Of a DNA stretch of 64,000 nt, positions 54,036 through 61,082 are shown piece after piece. The DNA comes from Millisia brevis NBRC 105863 (lineage in GTDB: Bacteria; Actinomycetota; Actinomycetes; Mycobacteriales; Mycobacteriaceae), in NCBI RefSeq assembly GCF_001552615.1, contig NZ_BCRN01000001.1:310001-374000 (forward strand), written 5' to 3'. The notes beneath the pieces were generated by a model. That model had not been told where the DNA came from. It was given only the letters and a program-made list of their open reading frames with translations, and made no database searches. The stretch's first letter is position 1, and each line of letters starts with the position of its first letter. A program made the position numbers and the translations under genes.

Positions 54036-54911
54036 TTAACGCCCGACTTCGGGTTTCCTTGTGGGCGCCTTACCTATTGCCTGCGCCACAATGGGCGCGC
54101 CCGGGCCAAGAACGATGGTGTAGTGGTTCACATCCGGTACGTCGACGACGTCGGTGCGCAGTAAGTCGGCGATCTCCCCGACCCGCTCGTCCGGATAGAG
54201 CGGCGGCACCTCGTCGAACAAACCTCTTGGGGCACGCAGGAATTCGATCGGCTGCGGCAGAGCCGCCAGCGCCTCCCGATAGCCATTGCGACCGTCGAGT
54301 TCGACGACATTCGTCAGCACCGCGTCGGCGTTGACCGACGAACGCAGATGTGGTTCGACACCGACCAGATCGTGATCGACGTAGTCGCTCAGGTCGTCGT
54401 TCCAATACGGGCCGAGCGCCGGATGCGCCTGCCAGAAGCGCCGATAGGCCGACCGGTCCGGAAACTCGACCGACAGGCGCTGCATCGCCGGCCCCAGCGC
54501 CGCGGCGGGATCGTCGACCGTGGGCAGGGGGACACCCCCGTCGACGAGGACGAGCGCCGAGACCCGGTCCGGATGCCGATCCGCCAGGGCGGCAGCGACG
54601 AAAGCGCCCATCGAATGTCCCACCACCACTACCGATTCGACACCGGCGTCGTCGAGGACTGCGATCAGGTCGGCGACATGGGATGCGAAGTCGTATGGGG
54701 CGGGCAGGGTTCCGGAGGCACCGCGGCCGCGCAGGTCCGGAGCGATCACCCGCACCCCGGGCAGTTCGCGGGCGACGGCGGCCCAACTGCGACTGTTGGC
54801 GGTGATGCCGTGGATCGCCAGGACGGTCGAGGCACCGTCCGGGGTGTAGACGGTGCCCCCGAGGACGCCGCCGGCCACCGGTACGGCCAGGTCGGTGAGC
54901 GAGGTGGTCAC
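54036..54911 (-). CDS. Alpha/beta hydrolase
   Basis: The 291-residue hydrolase has HGITANS (oxyanion loop), nucleophile Ser100 in GHSMGA and a late His in NHYTIVL. It has a cap region with an FWQAH segment. The GTG start overlaps the TGA of the preceding dehydrogenase gene (GTGA), so they are coupled. It could release hydroxy acids such as 3-hydroxybutyrate from esters for the dehydrogenase, but this is inferred from context only. Confidence 0.88.
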   Translation of the reverse strand: MTTSLTDLAVPVAGGVLGGTVYTPDGASTVLAIHGITANSRSWAAVARELPGVRVIAPDLRGRGASGTLPAPYDFASHVADLIAVLDDAGVESVVVVGHSMGAFVAAALADRHPDRVSALVLVDGGVPLPTVDDPAAALGPAMQRLSVEFPDRSAYRRFWQAHPALGPYWNDDLSDYVDHDLVGVEPHLRSSVNADAVLTNVVELDGRNGYREALAALPQPIEFLRAPRGLFDEVPPLYPDERVGEIADLLRTDVVDVPDVNHYTIVLGPGAPIVAQAIGKAPTRKPEVGR

Positions 54912-55669
54912 CGGGAGGTCCAGCCGCCGTCCATCGTGTACGAGGCGCCGTTGACCATGCCGGCGACCGGACTGGCCAGCCAGGTCACCAGGGAGGCGAC
55001 CTCGGCGGGTTCGACCAGCCGCTTGACCGCCGATTCGGTCAGCATGATCTTCTCGACGACGTCGGACTCCGGGATGCCGTGCACCCGGGCCTGGTCGGCG
55101 ATCTGCTTCTCCACCAACGGGGTCCGCACGTAGCCGGGGTTGACGCAGTTGCTGGTTACCCCGTGTGGGCCGCCCTCGAGCGCGGTCACCTTGGACAGAC
55201 CCTCGAGACCGTGCTTGGCGGCGACATAGGCGGACTTGAACGGGGAGGCCCGCAGCCCGTGGACGCTGGAGATATTGATGACCCGGCCGTAACCGCGCTC
55301 GTACATCCCCGGCAGCGCCGCGCGGATCAACAGGAACGGCGAGTCGAGCATGATCGCCATGATCCGGCGGTACTTGGCATAGTCGAAGTCCTGGATCGGA
55401 CTGACGTGCTGAATACCGGCGTTGTTGATCAGAATGTCGGTGTCGAGGCTCAACTCGGCCTGCGCGTCGGTGTCGGTGAAGTCGATCACCCAGGCCTCGC
55501 CACCGATCTCGGCGGCGACGCGCTCGGCGGCCTCCGCGTTCACGTCGGCGACCCGCACCTTGACACCCTGTTCGGCGAGCGCAGCGGCGCACGCCGCCCC
55601 GATGCCACTGGCACCGCCGGTGATGACCGCGCGCTTGCCCGCCAATCCCTGTTCCGCACCCTGCGACAT
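54908..55669 (-). CDS. Short-chain dehydrogenase, 3-hydroxybutyrate dehydrogenase-like
   Basis: The 253-residue SDR has TGGASGIG, NNAGIQHVSPI, ISSVHG and the catalytic Tyr148-Lys152 (YVAAK). The NNAGIQHVSP and SVHGLRASPFKSAY segments are typical of 3-hydroxybutyrate dehydrogenases, which oxidise 3-hydroxybutyrate to acetoacetate. It is the first gene of a two-gene unit with the alpha/beta hydrolase, and is divergent from the SRPBCC gene. Confidence 0.88.
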   Translation of the reverse strand: MSQGAEQGLAGKRAVITGGASGIGAACAAALAEQGVKVRVADVNAEAAERVAAEIGGEAWVIDFTDTDAQAELSLDTDILINNAGIQHVSPIQDFDYAKYRRIMAIMLDSPFLLIRAALPGMYERGYGRVINISSVHGLRASPFKSAYVAAKHGLEGLSKVTALEGGPHGVTSNCVNPGYVRTPLVEKQIADQARVHGIPESDVVEKIMLTESAVKRLVEPAEVASLVTWLASPVAGMVNGASYTMDGGWTSR

Positions 55670-55821
55670 GGGTCCAGCCTGGCACGCGGACCCTCCTGTT
55701 GGTGGGGCCTTCCGCAATACCGCCCGCTCGGGTAGTTCGAACCCCCATTTCGACGGGGTCCGAGGGTTAGTGTCGGCGACGGGCCGTCCGCGCGGCTCGT
55801 TCCCGACCCGAGGAGGTTGTC

Positions 55822-56304
55822 GTGTCCGATCGAACCGAATCCACCGCCGATCCGATCCTCGAGGAGTCGGTGCACATCGCCGCGCCGCCGGCGCGGGTCT
55901 GGGAGACGATCGCCGATATCCGGCGCATGCCGGAGTGGAGTCCGCAGGTCGAATCGACCCGGTTGCGCTCCGGTTTCGACACGGTCGACCTCGGCGCGCA
56001 GTTCAGCAGCCGCAATGTGCGCGGCGAATTCGCCTGGATCACCCGCGGCGAGATCGTGCGCTTCGAGCCGTCGACCACGCTGGCGTTCCGCATCCTGGAA
56101 AACCACGCGATCTGGTCGTTCACGCTGGTGCCGGACGGTGACGGCACGCTGCTGACCGAGCGGCGCGAATCCCCGGACGGGCTGTCCGACGCCTCGCACG
56201 CCGTGGTCGAGCAGTACCTGGGTGGGGCGGAGACCTTCACCGCCGAGATGCGCGCCGGGATGCGCGAAACTCTGGGACGGATCCGCACCGCCGTCGAAAG
56301 CTGA
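55822..56304 (+). CDS. SRPBCC (START/polyketide cyclase-like) family protein
   Basis: The 160-residue helix-grip protein begins with the classic ESVHIAAPPARVWETIADI strand and helix and MPEWSPQV, and closes with a long C-terminal helix (TFTAEMRAGMRETLGRIR). Such proteins bind lipids or polyketide-like ligands; many actinobacterial members have no known function. It starts GTG after GAGGAGG. It is convergent with aroD (4-bp gap). Confidence 0.88.
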   Translation: MSDRTESTADPILEESVHIAAPPARVWETIADIRRMPEWSPQVESTRLRSGFDTVDLGAQFSSRNVRGEFAWITRGEIVRFEPSTTLAFRILENHAIWSFTLVPDGDGTLLTERRESPDGLSDASHAVVEQYLGGAETFTAEMRAGMRETLGRIRTAVES

Positions 56305-56308
56305 GCCC

Positions 56309-57100
56309 CTAGCGCCGGCTGTGCAGCAGGTCCAGGACCCCGCGCAGCTCGGCCGCCTCCACCTGACCGGGCGCGCTGGCGGTACCGACCGAACCGAAGG
56401 TCAGGCAGGAGCCGAAGGTCTCCCCCGCCAATCGGGAGATCACCCCGAGTCCACCCATCGACATGGTGATCGCGGGGCGTGCGCCCGGGTCGGCGGTGTA
56501 CTCGGCGGTCGCGTCGAGCAGGGTCAGCACGTCGCGGGCGTCGCGCGGCATCACCGCGATCTTGACGACGTCGGCGCCCGCCTTCTGCTGGGTACGCAGC
56601 CGTTCGACGATCTCGTCCTTCGGCGGGGTGGCGGCGAAGTCGTGCGAGCTCATCACCACGACCACCCCGGCGCCGTGGGCGGCGGCGACGACGCGGGCGA
56701 GGGTGGCCGGCTCGGTGAACATCTCGACGTCGATCGCGTCGACCTCGCCGCCGGCGATCGCCGCGTACAGCAGCTTTTCGTAGGCGTCGGGAGTGATCTC
56801 GCGCTGCCCACCCTCGAGGCGGCTGCGGAAGGTCAGCAGGATCGGCAACGTCTCGGGCAGCGCGGCGCGCACCCCGGCGATCGCCGCCCGCACGGCCTCG
56901 GTCGTCTCGTCCCGCAGGAAGTCGATCCGCAGTTCGACGACGTCGATCACCTCGGTCGGCAACTTCGCGGCGTCAGCCCGCAGTCCCTCGACCGTGTCGG
57001 CGACCAGGGGGACGCAGAGCGCGGGCCGACCGACGCCGAGCACCGTCGAACGCAGGGTGACGCCGGTCGTTGCCGTGGTGTCGAGATCTCCGCCGGTCAT
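56309..57100 (-). CDS. aroD: Type I 3-dehydroquinate dehydratase
   Basis: This 263-residue TIM-barrel enzyme has the catalytic Glu57 in VVELRIDFL, His153 in SSHDF and the Schiff-base Lys180 in VVKIAVMP. The MSMGGLGVISRL and GSVGTASAPGQ loops also match AroD. It dehydrates 3-dehydroquinate to 3-dehydroshikimate. Actinobacteria normally use the unrelated type II enzyme (AroQ) in the shikimate pathway, so this copy may serve quinate catabolism or be an acquired substitute. No other aro gene is adjacent. Confidence 0.92.
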   Translation of the reverse strand: MTGGDLDTTATTGVTLRSTVLGVGRPALCVPLVADTVEGLRADAAKLPTEVIDVVELRIDFLRDETTEAVRAAIAGVRAALPETLPILLTFRSRLEGGQREITPDAYEKLLYAAIAGGEVDAIDVEMFTEPATLARVVAAAHGAGVVVVMSSHDFAATPPKDEIVERLRTQQKAGADVVKIAVMPRDARDVLTLLDATAEYTADPGARPAITMSMGGLGVISRLAGETFGSCLTFGSVGTASAPGQVEAAELRGVLDLLHSRR

Positions 57101-57144
57101 CGGATCAGCGTAATGCGCCCGCAGAAGCGCGGGAGCCGCATCGC

Positions 57145-57222
57145 CCGGTCGGCAACTCTTCGCATGTACCCCGGTCGGCAGACCTCCACATGTACCCCGG
57201 TCGCTAGACCTCCGCATGTACA
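57145..57222 (+). repeat. Three tandem 26-bp direct repeats (iteron-like)
   Basis: Units at 57145-57170, 57171-57196 and 57197-57222 share CCGGTCGGCAGACCTCCGCA followed by TGTACC with a few changes. They sit head to tail without spacers between the aroD start and the antitoxin-like gene. The third unit runs into the palindrome at 57217-57231. They are a likely array of regulator binding sites on the same helix face about every 2.5 turns. Confidence 0.85.
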
Positions 57223-57231
57223 CTGTGTACA
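57217..57231 (+). promoter_or_regulatory. Palindromic operator at the antitoxin-like gene
   Basis: TGTACACTGTGTACA is a 7-1-7 inverted repeat with perfect arms, 17 bases before the chosen start codon. With the upstream repeats it suits autoregulation by the antitoxin or the toxin-antitoxin complex. Confidence 0.65.
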
Positions 57232-57248
57232 CGATGGAAGGTGGAGCC

Positions 57249-57659
57249 ATGGGCGCCGGTGTTGAGTACGAGACCGTTCGTGAAGCTCGGGATCATTTGA
57301 AGGACATCCTGGACGCGGCGGACGCCGGCACGCCCGTGACCGTCGTCCGCGACTCCCGCCGGGTCGCCGCCGTCGACGCCGATCGGCTGGTTCGCTTCCT
57401 GATCGGGGTCCGGCCATCGGGGGCCAAGGCGATCGCGGAGAACGACGGCTGGTCGCTGTTCATCCCCGGGGTTCCGGTCGCCGGTGATGGCGCGACCCTG
57501 GACGACGCCGTGGAGGAGATGATCGACGCCTTGCGCGACTACGCCATCGACTGGGTGGATCACCTGCGGAATGCCCCCAATCATGCCGACAACTGGGCTC
57601 TCGTGCAGATCGTGTCCCTGGCCTCGGACGAGCAACTGCGCGACTGGCTGCTGGCCTGA
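57249..57659 (+). CDS. Antitoxin-like (Phd/prevent-host-death type) protein
   Basis: The 136-residue protein begins YETVREARDHLKDILDAA and continues TPVTVVRDSRRVAAVDADRL, the beta-alpha layout of Phd/YefM antitoxins. An extra acidic C-terminal region (DDAVEEMIDALRDYAIDW) could wrap the toxin. AAGGTGGAG before ATG 57249 decides the start; earlier ATGs lie inside the operator. The partner gene follows after 5 bp. Confidence 0.78.
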   Translation: MGAGVEYETVREARDHLKDILDAADAGTPVTVVRDSRRVAAVDADRLVRFLIGVRPSGAKAIAENDGWSLFIPGVPVAGDGATLDDAVEEMIDALRDYAIDWVDHLRNAPNHADNWALVQIVSLASDEQLRDWLLA

Positions 57660-57664
57660 AATCG

Positions 57665-58096
57665 ATGGCGCAACGACACCGACCCGCCACGCGGACCGAC
57701 CACCACACGTTCTGCACGGTGGAGGGCTGGTCCCAGCGACGCAGCGCCACCGGCAGACGCGGGACCCACCACGTCAATTTCGAGTTGGCCCTCCCCGACG
57801 GCCGCATCCTGTACACCCGGATCAGCCATCCGGTCGATCGCACGGACTACGGACCCGGGATCTGGAAGCACATCCTGCGGGATCAACTCGATGTCACGGA
57901 CTCCGAGTTCTGGGCCTGCGTACTCGACAAGGTGCTGCCCGACCGGGGCCGGATCGAGGTGCCCACCGAAGCGATCCCGGCGGGAGTGGTCCGCGTCCTC
58001 GTTCGGGAAGCGCACATCCCAGAGGCCGAGGTGCGAGCCATGACCAAGGCCGAAGCCCTTAAACGACTCACCGATCACTACCAGCGCGAGCAATGA
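57665..58096 (+). CDS. Putative toxin of a type II toxin-antitoxin pair
   Basis: The 143-residue basic protein (SQRRSATGRRGTHH, ILYTRISHPVDR, IWKHILRDQLDV, MTKAEALKRLTDHY) resembles proteins annotated as cytotoxic translational repressors next to prevent-host-death antitoxins. No RelE catalytic residues can be assigned with certainty. Genes are 5 bp apart and co-directional with hsdM, 52 bp downstream, so the pair may stabilise the restriction-modification locus. Confidence 0.68.
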   Translation: MAQRHRPATRTDHHTFCTVEGWSQRRSATGRRGTHHVNFELALPDGRILYTRISHPVDRTDYGPGIWKHILRDQLDVTDSEFWACVLDKVLPDRGRIEVPTEAIPAGVVRVLVREAHIPEAEVRAMTKAEALKRLTDHYQREQ

Positions 58097-58148
58097 CCGA
58101 CGCGCAACCGGCCCCGGCGGTGATCACCCAAGCACTACAGTTGCCCGA

Positions 58149-59603
58149 ATGATCACCGGTGACCTGAAGAACAAGATCGATCGAATTTGGGACTCCTTCT
58201 GGTCCGGAGGCATCAGTAACCCGATCGAGGTCATCGAACAGATCACCTACCTGCTCTTCATCCGCCGGCTCGACGACGTGCACACCCGCGCCGAGAAGCG
58301 CGCCTCGACCATCGGCGGGCCCATTGAGGACCCGGTATTCCTCCCGGGCCAAGAGCACCTGCGGTGGAGCCGCTTCAAGAACGCCGCTCCGGAGGTGATG
58401 CACAAGACCGTCGGTGACGAGGTCTTCCCGTTCCTACGCAGGATGGGCGACGGCACGACCTACAGCGATCACATGAAGGACGCTCGGTTCACGATCCCGA
58501 CCCCAGCGCTGCTGTCGAAGGTCGTCGACATGCTCGACGACATTCCGATGGACAATCGCGACACCAACGGCGACCTGTACGAATACCTGCTGTCCAAGAT
58601 CGCCAGCGCTGGTGTCAATGGCCAGTTCCGCACACCACGGCACATCATCCAAGCGATGGTGCAGATGACGGCGCCGAAGCCCCAGGACGAGATCTGCGAT
58701 CCGGCCTGCGGTACGGCCGGCTTCCTGGTCGCCGCCGGCGAGTACGTCCGCGATACGCACAAGGACGCTCTGCTGGTCGAGGACTCACGCAATCATTTCA
58801 ACCGCTCGATGTTCCACGGTTACGACTTCGACTCCACCATGCTGCGCATCGGCAGTATGAACATGCTGCTCCACGGCGTGGAGGCTCCTGACATTCGCTA
58901 CCGCGACTCGCTCTCCGAGGGCGCGAGCGAGGACGCCGAGAAGTACACCCTGATCCTGGCCAACCCGCCGTTCGCGGGCTCCCTCGACTACGAGTCCACT
59001 TCCAAAGACTTGCAGCGGGTGGTCAAGACCAAGAAGACCGAACTACTCTTCCTCGCCCTGTTCCTCAAGCTGCTCAAGCCGGGCGGACGAGCGGCGGTCA
59101 TCGTTCCCGACGGGGTGCTGTTCGGATCCAGCACTGCGCACAAGGCGCTCCGAAAGATATTGGTCGAGGATCAGAAGCTCAACGCGGTGGTCAAGCTGCC
59201 GAGCGGTGTCTTCCGTCCATACGCCGGTGTCTCCACCGCGATCCTGTTCTTCACCAAGACCAACTCCGGCGGCACCGACGACGTGTGGTTCTACGACGTC
59301 CGAGCCGACGGCTTCTCCCTCGATGACAAGCGCAACCCGATCGAGGCGAACGACTTGCCCGACCTACTCGCCCGCTGGAAAAATCGCGGAGCCGAGTCAG
59401 AACGAACCCGCACGGAGCAGTCCTTCCTTGTGCCGAAGGCCGACATCGTCGCCCAGGAATACGACCTATCCTTGAACCGCTACAAAGAAGTGGTTTACGA
59501 CGAGGTCGAGCACCGTCAGCCGCTAGATATCATTGCTGACATCGAGGAACTGCAGGACGAGATCTCGAAGGGGCTCGTTGATCTGAAGGCGATGCTGTCG
59601 TGA
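58149..59603 (+). CDS. hsdM: Type I restriction-modification system, methyltransferase subunit
   Basis: This 484-residue N6-adenine methyltransferase has an N-terminal HsdM_N helical domain (LKNKIDRIWDSFWSGG), the SAM motif CDPACGTAGFLVAA (from Cys183) and the catalytic N272-PPF in LANPPFAGS. It methylates adenine at the sequence defined by HsdS and forms the MTase with two HsdM and one HsdS. The stop overlaps the GTG of hsdS. Confidence 0.95.
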   Translation: MITGDLKNKIDRIWDSFWSGGISNPIEVIEQITYLLFIRRLDDVHTRAEKRASTIGGPIEDPVFLPGQEHLRWSRFKNAAPEVMHKTVGDEVFPFLRRMGDGTTYSDHMKDARFTIPTPALLSKVVDMLDDIPMDNRDTNGDLYEYLLSKIASAGVNGQFRTPRHIIQAMVQMTAPKPQDEICDPACGTAGFLVAAGEYVRDTHKDALLVEDSRNHFNRSMFHGYDFDSTMLRIGSMNMLLHGVEAPDIRYRDSLSEGASEDAEKYTLILANPPFAGSLDYESTSKDLQRVVKTKKTELLFLALFLKLLKPGGRAAVIVPDGVLFGSSTAHKALRKILVEDQKLNAVVKLPSGVFRPYAGVSTAILFFTKTNSGGTDDVWFYDVRADGFSLDDKRNPIEANDLPDLLARWKNRGAESERTRTEQSFLVPKADIVAQEYDLSLNRYKEVVYDEVEHRQPLDIIADIEELQDEISKGLVDLKAMLS

Positions 59604-60754
59604 AGCAATTTGCGCTCGGTGAACTTATCGGGCCAGCGAAGACGTTGCGAGCCGGAAACAGCGTTTACCCCGTGCTCTCTATGACGATGCACGAGGGACT
59701 TGTTGATCAGGAACGCAGATTCAAGAAACGGATAGCAAGCTCTGACCTGTCCGAGTACAAGGTCGTTCGCCGAAGTCAATTGGTAGTTGGATTCCCCATT
59801 GACGAAGGCGTCCTCGACTTTCAAGAACTTTACCCCGAAGGAATCGTCAGCCCCGCATACGGCATCTGGGACATTCTGGATGACCGACACGTCGATCGCC
59901 GCTATCTGAAGCTTTTTCTCCGCTCACCTCAAGCCCTCGCCTACTACAAAGCAAAGCTGCGGGGGAGCACAGCCCGACGACGGTCGCTACCGAACCCCAT
60001 CTTCCTGGCGCAGCCGATACCGCTCCCACCCCTCCCCGAGCAGCGCCGCATCGCCGCGATCCTCGACCACGCCGATGCCCTCCGCGCCAAGCGCCGCCAA
60101 ATCCTCACCCGCCTCGAAACCCTCGCCCAGTCGATCTTCCACGACATGTTTAGGGAACTTGAGGCTGACAAGCCTCTCGGTCAAGTCGCAAAGATCCAGG
60201 GTGGGCTGCAGGTCTCAGCGAAGCGGGTTGCCCTGCCGGTGGAGGTCCCCTACCTCAGGGTTGCGAACGTCCACAGGAACAAGCTTGACCTCACCGAAGT
60301 AAAGAGCCTACGAGGTACGGTCAGCGAGGTCAGTAGAACCCAACTGACGGATGGCGATCTTCTATTCGTCGAAGGGCACGCCAATCCAAACGAAGTCGGT
60401 CGAGTAGCGGTCTGGACCGGCGCGATTCCCGGATGCGTTCACCAAAATCACCTCATCCGGGCCAGGCTCAACCGCGAATTTATTAATCCAGCTTTCGCCA
60501 CCTATTGGTTCAACTCGGAAAGGGGCGCCCAACACTTCCGCAGGGCAGGCAAGACTACATCGGGTTTGAACACGATAAGCGCATCCACGGTGCGGTCCGC
60601 GCCGACTCCACTGCCTAGTATCAGATCGCAGATGGAATTCGCGCGCAGCATAGACCAGATAGGGAGGCAGCGGGCCGTTGAGATTTCCGCGAGCGAGGCG
60701 ACGAACGACCTGTTTACTTCCCTCCAGGCCCGCGCCTTCCGGGGTGAACTGTAG
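59600..60754 (+). CDS. hsdS: Type I restriction-modification system, specificity subunit
   Basis: The 384-residue protein has two target-recognition domains separated by a conserved helical spacer (LPPLPEQRRIAAILDHADAL, then RAKRRQILTRLETL). A second conserved end follows (MEFARSIDQIGRQRA). The GTG start overlaps the hsdM stop. Third positions are less GC-biased than in the rest of the window, especially in the target domains, consistent with exchange of specificity by recombination or recent transfer. Confidence 0.93.
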   Translation: MKQFALGELIGPAKTLRAGNSVYPVLSMTMHEGLVDQERRFKKRIASSDLSEYKVVRRSQLVVGFPIDEGVLDFQELYPEGIVSPAYGIWDILDDRHVDRRYLKLFLRSPQALAYYKAKLRGSTARRRSLPNPIFLAQPIPLPPLPEQRRIAAILDHADALRAKRRQILTRLETLAQSIFHDMFRELEADKPLGQVAKIQGGLQVSAKRVALPVEVPYLRVANVHRNKLDLTEVKSLRGTVSEVSRTQLTDGDLLFVEGHANPNEVGRVAVWTGAIPGCVHQNHLIRARLNREFINPAFATYWFNSERGAQHFRRAGKTTSGLNTISASTVRSAPTPLPSIRSQMEFARSIDQIGRQRAVEISASEATNDLFTSLQARAFRGEL

Positions 60755-60788
60755 GTCATGTCCGTCGAATTGCGGAGGTGACGCATAG

Positions 60789-61073
60789 ATGGCACAAGCC
60801 GCGTCCACCCGCAGAAGTCGCGATGCCCGCGGAGAAAGGACCCGCACCGGTTCTGGAGCGCTTACCGTCACCTTGGGTGGCTTCGGTGTTCTGGTCGAAG
60901 CGCCTCCCTTCTTCAAGCTACAAATCCGACAGCTCCTTCCCGCGCAACACACATCTCGGACCACAGCACATTCAGTCGTGTTCACCAACCAGAACAGTGC
61001 TTGCCGGCTGCGGCAGGAGTTTACTCTGGAACGGCTCACTCGCCATTTTCATCTCGACGACGAAGGTGCGTGA
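60789..61073 (+). CDS. Doubtful small ORF between hsdS and hsdR (94 residues)
   Basis: The ATG is 10 bases after a GGAGGTGA ribosome-binding site. The product is basic (MAQAASTRRSRDARGERTRT) with no recognisable domain or membrane segment. Base composition here is lower in GC and has no strong codon bias, so it may be non-coding or a relic. It is reported because the 60755-61082 gap is the longest in the window and this is the best candidate inside it. The stop lies 9 bp before hsdR. Confidence 0.3.
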   Translation: MAQAASTRRSRDARGERTRTGSGALTVTLGGFGVLVEAPPFFKLQIRQLLPAQHTSRTTAHSVVFTNQNSACRLRQEFTLERLTRHFHLDDEGA

Positions 61074-61082
61074 CTGAACCCG

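Noticed and set aside
57145-57222. Plasmid or phage replication origin from the 26-bp iterons
   Set aside because: No replication initiator gene or AT-rich melting region is adjacent. The position at a toxin-antitoxin-like promoter fits an operator better.
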